A stretch of DNA of 64,000 nucleotides from Circinella umbellata (lineage: Eukaryota; Mucoromycota; Mucoromycetes; Mucorales; Lichtheimiaceae). Position numbers and translations under genes: made by a program. Within the stretch, counting starts at the first letter, position 1; each line of letters opens with the position of its first letter. This document shows positions 35,904 through 48,621 of this stretch, one piece after another. The DNA lies in the NCBI GenBank assembly GCA_025093555.1, contig JAIWNF010000033.1, positions 496,001 to 560,000 of the forward strand, written 5' to 3'. The notes beneath the pieces were generated by a model. It did not search any database and had not been told where the DNA came from. It saw nothing but the letters and a program-made list of their open reading frames with translations.

Positions 35904-37269
35904 CTACACACACATCACAACAGCAACAAAAGTTGCCAATAGAAATAGTGATGATAAAAAAACATTATTATTGTATGATAAGCAAGTCAATACTGTTGCA
36001 TTGGATGTTGGATCATCATACTTGGGTGTCATGTTGGGATCCATAACTTGAAGTTGACTCTGTGGCCCTCCAGGTCGATTACATCGAAAATACTTTGCAC
36101 AACCTTCAATACATAATTGTTGGGTAGATTGATTAGTGCATTTAGCTTGACATTTTTGTTCTCTACCAGTGCATTCAGCTAAAGTAACTGGCCACTGATA
36201 TGGTGGTGAATCTGGAACTTTATTCTAAGAAAAGAAAAAAGAACGAATACCATAATTAATAATAGTAATAAGAATATATATCCGGCATAAATAAATAAGT
36301 GACAAATATTGCCTATTACCCGACAGCTACAATTCCATGCCATTGATGTTTGATTACAAAAACTATAAAATTATTTAAATGTGTCAGACTGCTTTCTTTT
36401 CTTTTGCATAATTGTTTGTGCACAATTACGTGTAATGGAAATTTGTTATTGCTGTATAAAATAACTAATAATGGATTAAGCTATCAGTAAATTGTTTACT
36501 TTGAAGACGTCATTTCAGATCCTCCACATTCGTTCTAAATTTATAAAGTTTTTAAGGATTTTGTCAGTTCTGAATTGTAAACAAAAACAAAAGAGGAAAA
36601 AAAATAACATTACTGCACAAAATTCTGCTTGCTGCTTGCATACTGCATCTCGATCAGTGTCGCTTAATTGAAGAATAGACCATTGACTATCAATCGGTAA
36701 ACCCACTGTATATATTAAAAATGAGTAAGAATAATGAATTTGTTCATGTTGAAATTTTTTTAAGGAGAAGGTTTAAGAAAAAAAAGGAGGAAAAGATATT
36801 ATAGAAAATTGATTGTGTGTCAATATGTATTTTAGTGTGTATAAGCAAAACGTACTACTACTAGTACTTTTAATAGCAGTAAACCAAAAACAATAATGAC
36901 ATGTAATAACAGCTTTGAAAAAAAAAGAGTAGGAATATGCATATTTGCACCATGTAGTATTTTATATGCTATATTTATTAAATGGATAAAGAAAAAAGCA
37001 GCATAATGTGTTAAACTGTAAATAAACCTACCGGCAGGAGATGAATGAGTGCTGCTCTCATTTGCAGAATTATTTAAACTATCGCTATCATCAAAAATAG
37101 CACTAGAAGTACCACCACCAGATATATTATTTACTGGGGATGATGTTACATCACCTATATCTGGTGATGTATGTTGATCTTCTTGTTGTTGAGCATGAGT
37201 TACATTAATTAATGAAAATAAAATTATAGCAATAATCGAAATAACACATTTCATTCTATTGTCCATCAA
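35904..37269 (-). CDS. Secreted Cys-rich, GPI-type surface protein (DUF7707-like)
   Basis: Five exons: 37269-37032, 36705-36614, 36534-36500, 36362-36320 and 36224-35904 (242 residues). A signal peptide ('CVISIIAIILFSLINVTHA') leads into Ser/Asn-rich sequence. A Cys-rich domain follows ('DAVCKQQAEFCANEC', 'NFCNQTSMAWNCSC', 'AECTGREQKCQAKC', 'LCIEGC'). A hydrophobic C-terminus after 'PTSNATVL' fits a GPI-attachment signal. The Cys spacing, with a Trp/Cys-x-Cys centre, resembles the fungal DUF7707 cell-surface domain. Two exons are only 35 and 43 bases. Function of the family is unknown to me. Several in-frame Met codons at the start leave the exact initiator open. Confidence 0.78.
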
Positions 37270-38614
37270 CTCCCAATTAAAAAAATAAGAAAAAAAAAAG
37301 AAAGAAAAGAATTATATAAAGAAAGAAAAGTAGGGATGTCTTATTATATTCCGCACATATATGATACCATCATCTTTTTCATATGGTTGTGTGCTTACAA
37401 TTGGCAGCTGCAGCAAAATCAGTTGTTGATTTTTTTTACATACCTCGTGCAGAAAAGAAAAGGCGATAATAGAAAGAATTTCAAGTCAGCAAAAAATAGT
37501 GTTTTTGTGTATCTGAGAGAAGAAACATAATACAGGGGAAGACTATCCATTATCCTCCTTTTTATTATTATCCTACATATAATTATCTCCACAGACCATA
37601 GTATATAACGAAATGTGTCTGTGTGCTTGAATAATTATTTCTTTTTCTTTCTTATTAGTTTTGCTTCGTAGCAACATACTTTTATCGTTATTGTTAACAA
37701 TAAAGATAAAGATGAACGTATCTGTATGCGTATGCACCTTGTCAATGATGTACAGTCCGTTTTGAGATGATATTTCGCTATTTACTTTAAATGTTATCCC
37801 CATAGAGAAGAAATATAAATATTTCATCGTGACAAAATGCACTATATAATCATGACGAATTTGTATATACATTATTATTTATTAGCGCATGGTTAAAAAA
37901 AGGTTCATATTTTGAATTATAATATGAAATGCACATGAAACCATTAGCAACAATTTTTGGTTACCATGGTTCTTTCATGTATAAACTGAAACAATTATTT
38001 AATCCGATGTATAATTAAAATTAAAAATAGAAATAAAGATCACACATATAAAAAATATTGGCCTAAGCAGCTCAATTTTTTCATTTTTGAGATTTGTAAT
38101 GTAATAAATTTGAACCAAAAAGGCTGTTGGACCGCATGAACATCCTCTCCCCCCAAAAAAAGAAAGAAGGAAAGAAGGTTTGGGCGAACTATGGTATTTA
38201 TTTATATTGATTATTATTATTATTATTATTGTTATTGCTTTTTTTTGAGTCACGAGATGCAGCCTTTTTTTGATTTTTTTAGTCAAAAAAGGAAAAAATA
38301 AAAACTGCATACATGCTGTGGATATACTTCTTATAACTCATTAGTACGATGATAATCTTTCTCCTCCTCCTTCTTTTCAATTCGCATATCCCTTTCTTTT
38401 TTTCTTTTTCCTTTCTTTCATATCTTTCCAGGGAGCGTTGATATACATATAATAATTTATTAAACATTAGATTATTCTCTCTATACCTTTTTTTACGCCC
38501 TCCTTCTCCTTTCCATATATATATACATATACAACTATATATGCAGCTATTAAAGGGATGGTGTGTCGGAATTCTCTTTCTCTTTCACTTTTTTTTTCTC
38601 GGATCATTCATGCT
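37270..38614. other. Divergent intergenic region
   Basis: 1.3 kb between the Cys-rich surface protein gene and the exchanger gene. Homopolymer-rich (A, T and C runs) with a (TTA)n tract near 38209-38231. Open frames here look like chance. Confidence 0.55.
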
Positions 38615-41600
38615 ATGTGCCGTCGTACTTGTCGAATATTATTAATCGCATTATTCCTTTCCTATTTTTTTGTTGCAATTGGAAAAGCTGATACAGTAAC
38701 AACAGCAAATACACTTGTATCCAATACTTCAACTGCAGCAACAACAGACGAGTTTGTCGTTACACTAGGTCGTAACCACCATCATTCACCGGTAAATAAT
38801 ATTAATAAGAGTATAGGCAAGATCTTAAACAAGATTACTACAACATTGTGTAATTTTGCAAATGACACAATTCATTACGTTTTATTCGAAATGAACAAAA
38901 AAAGAAAAAGAAACTCACTGTATTGTTTCCTTTTTCATGCATTTATATTTATATATTAAATTTTTTTAGCCATGTATAAATATTGAAGAATATGAAGACC
39001 AGTGTGCGTTTGTTGAGTTAGCATGTCACGGATTCAGTGGGATGTATCTAAAGTTATATTATTGTTCTTCCTTATGGAAACCGATCATAGTTTCACTTAT
39101 GGTAGATGCTCTTTTTCTTTTTTAATTTTAATCACATCCACTATTTTTTTTCTCTTTGATTTTTCGTGCTTATTAACTCGTGCTATTTTTTGTATTCTTT
39201 TCTTGGGGGGGGGACAAAAATTGATATATTGAACTGCAATATTTTACTCATTTATTCATCTTATGTAATGATATTATAGGGGATCATATTAATGCTATTC
39301 TTTGGTGCTGTAAGCATTGTTGCTTCTGATTTCTTTTGTAAGTAGCTATTAGTAATATTAATAATCCACAATAATAGTAATTACATAATGTTATCATCTA
39401 CTTACAGTCATCAACAATTAATCACTAACAAAATCATTGATGTGAATACTCTTTCTCTATGTTCAGGTCCAAATTTACAAACAATTTCATCTAAACTCCA
39501 ACTTTCAGAAAGCATGGTAAAAAAGGAATTCCATAAATCGTTTGAACGGGAATTATTATCACTATTAGGATGAATCTGACAAGCGGACTTTTCTTTTTTT
39601 GTGTTCATGTATTTTTTTTACAACTTAGGCTGGTGTAACTGTTCTAGCATTTGGTAATGGAAGTCCGGATCTGTTTAGTACTTTCAGGTAAATCGGATTA
39701 GCAAAAAGAAAAACAAACAAAAGATAAAAAAACAAGGCGTAGAAGTTAAAATGTATCAAATTTATCATAGTGCAATGAATTCTGGATCAGGATCTCTGGC
39801 AATTGGGGAACTTATTGGAGCAGCCTTTTTTATTGTTGCTATTGTATCTGGATCAATGGGAATCATACGACCTTTTAGATCAGAGCGAATTACATTTATG
39901 AGAGATGCAACCTTTTTAGCAGGAGCTGTCATAATGATGACATGGATTGTTTATCATCAAAGGATTTACTGGTATCATGGAATTGGTCTCGTTGCATATT
40001 ACCTAATTTATGTCGCTGTTGTGATGTTGGGCTCCGTTAATTTTCAGGGGACAAGTTCGAATACAAAATATGAAGTTAAATCTGTCACTGAAGAGTTAAT
40101 TGACGAAACAACACGGCTATTGGGAGGTTCTGGAGGCAAGTACTATCATATATTATTATTTAATTTCTACGGTGATTTTTGAAATATAGCATTTTTTTTA
40201 TATAATATCATCAATTGATAGTTATTAACTGGTGTATATCAGTGGATATGTAATGTATGTATTTATGCACTTGTGATCTGATCTTTTTTTTTTATTACTA
40301 CCTGTCATTTTTCTTTATTCAATTAGCAGGAACGACAAACTCAAAGCAATCTAAACCACCAAGACTATCTATCCCTGTTTATGGATTTGAGACACCTGGT
40401 GGTATGTCTATATATGAAAATCGCCTGGGTCATATTATTCGCCCTATGACAGCCAGATCACCTTCACGTCATTCATTCCGTATGGAGACTGGATCAATCA
40501 ATAATATTCCACGAACTACAAGCACAAGTGGATCTATATCCTCACGACTTGTTCGTTACCCAATGACTCCGCGTGTTGGTATTAGAACATCATTGTTTGG
40601 CGCCATTGAGGTAAAATGAATTAAGGATATAATACTCGTAATTTTATCATCACAAGGAAAAAAAAAGAAGAATCTATGCTTCCCCCCTTTTCGCTCCCTT
40701 ATGCATATAAAGTGCCATTATAAGTGTTATTGTTATAAGAAGGTTCATTTTGAACTCATCCAATAATTATTTTATTATTATAGTTCCAACAACATGTCAG
40801 CGCCATACGTCGTGTCAACAGTAGTCATTATATGAATCAGCCAGAATCTGCAAATAGTAACAATAATATTCGACGTCGACAAATTTCAATGCCTCATTGG
40901 AAGCGATCTCCGTCTCCCTCTCAATATATTAGATCTCCTCATCTTAATAGTGCCAATAACAATAGAAACTGTAATAACGCCACAGGCGTAGAAGTAGGGG
41001 GTCGTCCGCGTGCATCTACAGTCACTGGCCAATTGCTAACAGCAACATCGTCTGCAGTTAATCGAGGGCCTAGATATAACAGTAGTAATAGTAACCATTG
41101 TTATCCTAATCAGCAGCAACAAGGTCAACAAACTACTGTTACTACACCTGATAGTACCAACAGTAGTACGGGATTGGCAGAAGATTATTTTACCTATTTA
41201 TCTGCTAATCAACATAATCAATTACCCCTTGAAATTACTACTACAACCGCCACAAATAGTCAACGACAAGAAGGAAATTCTCCTCTTTCTCATCAGCATA
41301 ATCAAGAGCATACCAATGATCAAAACCACGAATTCATGATACCAGAAATTAGATTAGCACCACCTAATAACCTTATGTCAGCTACCGCAATGACTTTCGA
41401 CCAACGACAGCAGCAACAACAGTCAGAATACCATAGCAACCAACAGGAATATCAAGAACAGCAGGATGACATGAACTACTATAACTATAATAGCAATAAT
41501 AACATTCCACGGAGACAGTTCAACTGCACCTCACCAATCAATTCTATTTATACAACCCCTCGTTCGCTAAGAAGGAACCGAAGCAGGGGTAATAGTCTTG

Positions 41601-43297
41601 TTGTTCCACGCAGCCCAAGTATTGCCAACACTGAAGATGATGTTTTTGTATCTGCACGTCAAAGTCCTGCTGTGACTCCTTCGCCATCCATGTATAATAC
41701 TAATAGTCATCAGAATGATGCTCATGCTATTTCCATTATTTTATCCAATGCCGACAACAGTAATAATAATAGCAATATTACTAGTAGCGAATATCCATTT
41801 GTTCAACGTACATTAGAAGCACAATTTGCTCCACCTGCAGCATCTTACCAAGTATTTAATTATGTTGTGAGTGTTGTTGACAGTGTAGGACAAACATTGT
41901 TCCCTACCATGCAAGATTGGTGTGACAAGTCATTCCTTGCTAAACTCAGCTCTTTTGTGGCCGTTCCTCTCGTGCTGGTTTTCACGTTAACGCTACCTGT
42001 GGCTGAACCTGAAGATGTCAAGGTAGATGGCATTGAGGTATTGGATGATAGTAATATCCAGCATAATAATCCTATGAGTGGGGGTGGTGCTGATGAAGAT
42101 GATATGTCACTATTAAGTCCCGATAGTTGCGCCGCCGGTGGTGGTGGAAATGCTGTTAGTTGCTCGAAAAATTATTTGAGCGTGGCATCAGCATTTGAAA
42201 ATGATAGTATGATTTTGTCAGATGATATGATTTCCATAATGGATACTCAGGATAACTATCAACAAAATGAGTGGTGCAGATGGCTATTAGCTCTACAAGC
42301 TATTTTTGGTTCGACTTTTCTTGCTTTTAATATGGCCAGTAAGTTATTATTAGTATTCACATATTATATGTTACAATACAATCCCAACGAACAAGATTAC
42401 TTATAATACTTTTTTATGGAAATAGTCAATGATTTTATAGAGCCATGGCATCTTGTATTTGGATTTACTGCTGGTTGCATGATTGCTGTTCTTATCATGG
42501 CCAATACAAGTGCTGATAAACCACCAAAGTGGCGCTGGATGCTATCTTTTGTTGGTTTTTTTGTGGCACTCAATTGGATTTTCTTACTTGCAAATAACAT
42601 GGTTGGATTGCTCAAGGCTATAGGAATGGTCTTTAATATAAGTGATGCAATCATGGGTTTGACTGTTTTTGCTTTGGTAAGCTTTCTTTTCTTCTTTCTC
42701 CATTTCTTTCTTTTGTGTGTGTGTGTGTATAATTTTAGTAATTTGAAATTATGCTAATGTTTATATATAATAGGGTAATAGTATTGGTGATCTTGTCGCA
42801 AATACTGCTATCGCAAAGGTGAGCTTTTTCTTTCTTATTAATTCGTTTTGTACAATAATATCAAAGAATGGAAACTCTAGAAAACTAACAAAAAAAAATG
42901 TACTTGACTTGTACAGATGGGTTTCCCAACCATGGCTATTTCCGCATGCTATGCTGGTCCTCTTTTGAGTAAGTTTTTCATCTTTTTATTATTATTTAAT
43001 AGCAAAATATATAAAAAATAAATTAGAAACTAACACGGATTCACTTTTTCAGATATGGTACTCGGCGTTGGTATTTCATCATCTTATCAAATCTTCAAAA
43101 CTGGACAGCCATTTGAATTAGATATTGCACCTACAATCCTTGTTTCTTCAGCAGGACTTATTACGGTGCTATTAAGTACACTCATTGTTGTTAATCTCAA
43201 TGGGTATCGTATAAATGAGAATTTAGGTTTTTGGATGATTGGTATTTACACCATTTGTTGTGTCATCAATGTTTCATTGGAGTGCTTTTCTGCATAA
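38615..43297 (+). CDS. Cation/Ca2+ exchanger, NCLX / Ecm27-like
   Basis: Membrane antiporter of the Ca2+/cation superfamily. Twelve exons: 38615-38791, 38970-39101, 39280-39337, 39467-39516, 39629-39687, 39771-40135, 40330-40610, 40784-42338, 42426-42676, 42774-42818, 42917-42968 and 43053-43297 (1089 residues). A signal peptide is followed by an alpha-1 repeat 'AGVTVLAFGNGSPDLFSTFS' and an alpha-2 repeat 'GNSIGDLVANTAIA...GFPTMAISACYAG'. These are the ion-binding motifs, in the form seen in human NCLX (SLC8B1) and yeast Ecm27. A cytosolic loop of roughly 500 residues between the repeats is Asn/Gln/Ser-rich and much longer than usual. The intron after 40135 has a GC donor and a TAGCAG double acceptor. 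Exon 9 could instead start at 42441, also in frame. Confidence 0.88.
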
Positions 43298-43630
43298 TGA
43301 TATCATATATAAAATAATAATGTTATTATTATTAATAATTTCTTAATATATTAATCAAAATAAAAATCGATTACTGTATATAATTTAGCAGTAAAAAGAA
43401 AAAAAAATCAGATTTATAGTGCATATATAAAATGATGATTTTTGTTATCCAATAATGTATCGATCTGATTTAAAAAAGTCCAGAATGAATGAATGATAAT
43501 GCAACCTGTTGCATTTACCTCCAAATTCATTTGACGTCCAGTGTTTTTTTTTCACACACTCTTTTTTTCTGTATCAAAAAAGACTTTTTGAATTTACCCT
43601 TTCCAAAACCATTTTAAATGAGAACCTGCG

Positions 43631-45480
43631 ATGGCATTCAATGTCAAAACAATGCCGACTTTAGCTCCCGAGCTTCAAGGGGAAATACTCCAGTACTTTT
43701 CAATACCTGAATGTTGGCGGTTGGCAGGGGTTTGTAAAGGTTGGCGACGTATGGTTTTTAACTGGGAACCTTTTTGGTTTTGCCTATCTACAAAACCCAA
43801 TCGATACATTTTTCCAGATATGGCTCCATATAAATCTTTTATGAAGAGTCGAACTGTGAAGCGTATATCTATCCATCATGGTTGTGGTGATGAGGCTAAC
43901 ATAAAAAATGGCATTTCTTTTATCCAAGAACAAGCTTTTTATGCAATCACTGAAGGTAGCTTAGCACTTTTTTTTTCTTTATAATTATGTTTCTAAATAT
44001 AAAAATATACACCTTCTATGTTGACTTTGTTTGGATTTATATATATGTCACTATGCTACTTTCATTAGTGGATATAGTTGGACGATGTTTCATAAAAGAA
44101 GAGTTTATAAAACTCGCTGATGTATGCGGGAAATCTTTGACACATATCACTATCGGTGGACTTTTCGAAATGGATTCAGACGGTGTACGACCTGATATCA
44201 TATTACAAAGGTGCCCGAACCTTGTTAAGCTTGATTTTAGAGGATCCATATATAATGAAAAGTGGGCCCATCAATTGGCAGGATTTAAACACCAAAATTT
44301 ATCTGACGCATCGCTTCGTTTCTACACTGCTGATTTTGATATACAACCTTTTCTGAAAGCAACGCCAAAACTACGACGTTTATGTTTACGTATGAGCAAT
44401 CCAGGATTGGGTCGATCTTTACCCGAGTCAATACAGAAATATTGTCCAGAACTCGAAGCTTTTATTTTATATATGCACACGGATCAATTAGACGATAGTG
44501 ATGAAAGTAGTCAAAAAACTTTTATGAGTGGAAAACGAATCGTTTATACCGACAGCCCTAAAAATTCAACAGTGATGGGCCCCCAACTAGAAAAACAGGA
44601 TCTGAAAGGGTTACAGTATATTGTATTTCAAGAAGAGCTTGCTCATAGTGAAGCATCATCTATCATTTTATTGCCACTTGTTGAGAAATTTAACAAGCAG
44701 CTTATATCATTGGATCTCGGAAAACCGGGCTGCGTTAATGACGATGTCTTGTCGCATATTTCCGAATTAATATTTCCTTCATTAAAGTATCTTACACTCA
44801 AAGGATCATCTCCTTGGGACGTTTCAAGTGTATCCAGTCTACGATCCATGTTTGAACATGGTTCTGTACCCAACTTGACGCATATTGCATTACATCAATT
44901 GGATACTATCGTGGATACTGTACTTGACGCTATTACATCTTCGTGTCCGCACCTACACAGCATATTATTGGATAATTGTCAAGGGATTACAACGGATGGT
45001 ATGATTAGATTTCTTAATCGTCTGACTGGACAGCTACGGGAAATTACTATAGAACAATCTGGGTTTGCATTGACACCAAGAGTTCTAGAGTGTATGGGAA
45101 CACAATTACAAGTATTAGAATGTTTAACAATCGAGGCGTTTCAATATGATTTTTTGGCATTGGCGGATGTGGAACGGTATCTTGATATTCGAAATCATGA
45201 GCAAAAGAAGAAGAAAAATAGCGACAGGAAAATGATGGAAAGATTAGATATTTATTTTGTGTTTGATTCTTCATCGGATTACCCAGGGAAAGCTCGTGTG
45301 GATCGTTTATTAGAAAAAATGGACTCAAGCGCTAAAGAATGGAGCTACACAATGGTAATGCCGTACGAAGAAGTACAAGTGATTCTTGATTGTGGTGAAG
45401 ATATATATGACCAAATCACTCATGTTGAATTTAGGAGAAGAAAAAAAAGAAGAAGCAAAGAGTTATTACAGATAGCTTAG
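43631..45480 (+). CDS. F-box / leucine-rich-repeat protein
   Basis: Two exons, 43631-43955 and 44069-45480 (578 residues). Residues about 10-55 ('LAPELQGEILQYFSIPECWRLAGVCKGW') are an F-box, which would dock to Skp1 in an SCF ubiquitin ligase. The remainder has irregular leucine-rich repeats typical of fungal F-box proteins ('CPNLVKLDFRG', 'CPELEAFILYM', 'CPHLHSILLDNCQGI'). The C-terminus is basic ('RRRKKRRSKE'), possibly a nuclear signal. Substrate unknown. It converges with the minus-strand gene at 46060. Confidence 0.82.
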
Positions 45481-46059
45481 CAACATAATAACATAGTGAT
45501 TGTTGAAGTATATCTGTATTATATCCCCCCCCCCCTTTCTCTTTATCTCTTTATAATAATGTTACAAAAATTCACATCATCATTGCATGTATATATGTAT
45601 ATAGTCATTTTATTTTTATTATGCAAAGATTTAGTATTAATCCAATCTTCTTATTATCTGTATGGTAGCTATGATAAATGGTGATCGTAATTGTATTATT
45701 TTATAAGTTTACTGAATTACTCAATCACAACTGGTAAATCAAAGCAATAGTGGCTTTGTTAACCAAATTATCGTGTAAAATAAATGTCAAATTCTCTGAA
45801 GCTGTGTTTTTAAGAGAAACCACGACCGATTATCAGGCAGCAAACAAGAAACCAAAATAAAATGCATCTGTTCCGACGGATGCAAATGAATAAATCAGGA
45901 GCAAAGCGATCAAATAATTATTAACTGAGGGTTAAGTTGCCAAAAATGCGAACTGTTTTATATTAAACTATTAATGAATAAAGAGCAACAGTAACAATAA
46001 TAATAATAATAACCTTATTTAATTAAACTATGAACATGTGATTATATTTTTATTATTAT
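45481..46059. other. Convergent intergenic region
   Basis: AT-rich 3' flanks of two converging genes, with a 10-C run near 45526-45535 and an (ATA)n tract near 45993-46011. No gene seen. Confidence 0.6.
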
Positions 46060-48204
46060 TTACAAGTCTGTGCCTCCTGCACGTAATTTATCCAACAAGT
46101 TATCCAACTCGATCATTTCTCGATCTTGACCTTGTTGCATTTCACCATCTTGTTGTAAATGATGATGTCTTTTACTACTTTTATAAGTAACTCGAACATT
46201 CATGGGATTCTTTGGTTGATATTGAGGTCTTGAAGAAATGTTCTCATGTTCTTGATTTTTTTCTTTTTCTTGTTCGTCCTCCTGTCCAAATTCATTTTGC
46301 ATAATAGCCATCAATTCACGTTGCATTCGATGACGATATTCTTCGTCATCTTCGTCCATCATTTTAGTTGTTTCTACCATGGTTTCTTCTCCTTCTCCTC
46401 CATCATCCTCATCCTCGTCGTCATCATCAAAATTATACTTTCGCAGTGATGGACAATTTGATGATTGTATTGATACAGCACCTGTTGCTCCTCGTAGCTT
46501 GGAAACCAGATTTCGTTTTCGTTTTACTGGTAATTGTTGTTGTTGTTGTTGTAGTGATGGTACTGATAATGAGCATTCTTCTGTTTCCTTCACGATTTCT
46601 TCAGAAAACGTGGGCGCAGAAAAAGGTTGAGATCGATCCAATGATGTTCGGTAGAAGGTGCTGATAAGTATTTCCGGTGCAAAACGGACACGCCTTCCTG
46701 ATGATGATGGTGTATCGCTTTTAGATTTTTTTAATGAGAGTGGTTTCCGTTTTTGTTGATGTTGTTGATTTCTTGGTCGTAGTGGTTCTTTAGGGATTGT
46801 ATATGCACTATTAGCTTGAGATACATTTCTTTTCAGTGGCTTCTTATCACGTTCATTATTGTTTTTAGCTGGAAAAGAAGAAGAGGAAGACAAAGATAGA
46901 GGTGGAGTAGATGTTATTTTGAGTTCTACAATATTGGTATCATCATCTTCAGGAAAATCAAAAATATCAAATTGCGTTTGTTTAGCGTTCTTTTTTACTG
47001 TTTCTGGTACTGCAGGTGCTTCAGGTGCCGCTACTGTCGTTGTTACTATGGGTGGTTGCTTTGTAGGCGATTGGTATTTTTTCGTTACCTTTGGAGTATT
47101 ATTTTCTAAAGAAAAATCAAAAATATCAAATGAAGTATTACTGTTGCCTTGAGATGATTGCTTTTCAACAAAACGAGGTGAAATAGATGGGGTTGGTATT
47201 TCTGGTATTTTAAATACGTCAAATGAGGAGGAGGAGGAGGAGGAGGAGGGAGAGGAAGAAAAAGATGGTTCTTGGGATGATGATATGATGGTGTTTGTAA
47301 TTACAGATCCTGGCTCTAAATAGACATTAGATGTTACATTGTTTTCTTTATTTGTATAGTTGTTGTTGATGATGGCGATGCTACTCAACGTATCGATATC
47401 GACTACAGACTGTGGTGTTGGTTGGATGGGAATAAAAGAATTATTACAGCCTATTTGCCTTGACTCAATAGTACTAATATCTGATCCGTTATTACTAGAC
47501 GGTCTGAACTCTTGCTGCTGTTGCTGTTGCTGCTGTACCTGTGGTTGTAGTAACGCAAGAGGGTCAGGTGCCGACGGTGGTGCTGATACGTTTTGTTCAA
47601 ACGTACTTCCCAACGTCATCCAATCAAAAGGTGTATCTAATATTGATGGTAAAGGCTGTGAGGGAATTTGAAACGATGTATCAAATAGTTGATATTGTTG
47701 TTGTACACGCTGAGAAGTTTCGAGGAGATTTGCAGAAACCAAGGTACTACTATTATTTTCGATAGTTGGGACAGAAAATGACGAAGTTGATCGTTCTTGA
47801 TATTCTACTACTGAAGAGGATTGAACTACTGGTTGAATAGTTGGTGACGATAATGCTATACTAATTGACTGCTGGGGCTGTAGCGCTTGCGGTATTTCCA
47901 GCTGTTGCTGCTGTGGTGGTAGCTCTTCTTCAAAAGTAATATCTCGTGTGTTTATCTCAAGCTGTTTGTCCAGAAAAGTTGATATTGGATGCTGTATACT
48001 AGTAGTAGTACTAAAAGTATCGTAACTGATATTATTCCCCAGTTTAACACCAGGTGACGATCGGGTAATAGTGTTAGTAGAAAGAATTGGTTCGTCTAGA
48101 TCGGAATCGTCATCACTTAAAGTCGCTGGAAGAGGATCAATCCGCTTGCGTTTATAAGTAGTGATTGTGGTAGGTCTCCTGCTATAGCCAAAGTTGGAGA
48201 ACAT
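46060..48204 (-). CDS. Disordered Ser/Gln-rich nuclear-type protein, possibly WAPL-N-terminus-like
   Basis: Single exon, 714 residues, low complexity (poly-Gln, poly-Ser, Asp/Glu runs). Recognisable points: an N-terminal 'TYKRKRI' near residue 17; three repeats of a 'FD(V/I)F(K/D)(I/F)' motif (FDVFKIP, FDIFDFS, FDIFDFPEDDD); a basic 'RRVRFAPEI' (RVxF, a PP1-docking form); and a C-terminal 'VRVTYKSSKR' followed by 'LLDKLRAGG' just before the stop. The combination faintly recalls the N-terminal part of the cohesin-release factor WAPL, but the large helical WAPL domain is absent and nothing coding follows. I consider function open. The start is the Met of 'FSNFGYS', about 120 bases after an ACGCGT. 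Confidence 0.6.
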   Translation of the reverse strand: MFSNFGYSRRPTTITTYKRKRIDPLPATLSDDDSDLDEPILSTNTITRSSPGVKLGNNISYDTFSTTTSIQHPISTFLDKQLEINTRDITFEEELPPQQQQLEIPQALQPQQSISIALSSPTIQPVVQSSSVVEYQERSTSSFSVPTIENNSSTLVSANLLETSQRVQQQYQLFDTSFQIPSQPLPSILDTPFDWMTLGSTFEQNVSAPPSAPDPLALLQPQVQQQQQQQQEFRPSSNNGSDISTIESRQIGCNNSFIPIQPTPQSVVDIDTLSSIAIINNNYTNKENNVTSNVYLEPGSVITNTIISSSQEPSFSSSPSSSSSSSSFDVFKIPEIPTPSISPRFVEKQSSQGNSNTSFDIFDFSLENNTPKVTKKYQSPTKQPPIVTTTVAAPEAPAVPETVKKNAKQTQFDIFDFPEDDDTNIVELKITSTPPLSLSSSSSFPAKNNNERDKKPLKRNVSQANSAYTIPKEPLRPRNQQHQQKRKPLSLKKSKSDTPSSSGRRVRFAPEILISTFYRTSLDRSQPFSAPTFSEEIVKETEECSLSVPSLQQQQQQLPVKRKRNLVSKLRGATGAVSIQSSNCPSLRKYNFDDDDEDEDDGGEGEETMVETTKMMDEDDEEYRHRMQRELMAIMQNEFGQEDEQEKEKNQEHENISSRPQYQPKNPMNVRVTYKSSKRHHHLQQDGEMQQGQDREMIELDNLLDKLRAGGTDL

Positions 48205-48621
48205 TTTCTGATTATGATTATAATAGATGCTCTTGTATATAAAGAGAAATAAGTATGAACGTTTTAAAGGAGATGGTAATACAAAAAAAAGAGAAAAATT
48301 TAAAAATAATAAAAAAACACGAACGCGTGTGTGTAATATCGCGTTTTTTCTTTTTTGCAGCAGGAAATAAAACTCCTGATTACTGGACAAAAAAGGTCGA
48401 TTTCAGTCACAGTAGCGTTGCACACGAATTAACCATAAAAATATATTGTCATGATACAATATCATATGGAGTTGTTTAGATAACTTCTTTTACCATTTTT
48501 CTTTGTAATATATGTAAAATAATGTAGGCTGTGTGGTGTACACATGGAGTTGTGTTGACGAGAAAAAAAATCCAAGAGATGGAGCAGGGGGTATATATAC
48601 ACATTTCAGAATAAACCATTT
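48205..48621. other. Intergenic, promoter of the 46060-48204 gene
   Basis: About 420 bases between two minus-strand genes. It contains the ACGCGT/TCGCG pair listed separately. The rest is AT-rich. Confidence 0.6.
48323..48344. promoter_or_regulatory. ACGCGT and TCGCG, candidate cell-cycle box
   Basis: ACGCGT (48323-48328) and TCGCG (48339-48343) lie 120-140 bases upstream of the minus-strand start at 48204. Identical in type to the sites before POLD2. Suggests G1/S expression; inference. Confidence 0.4.
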
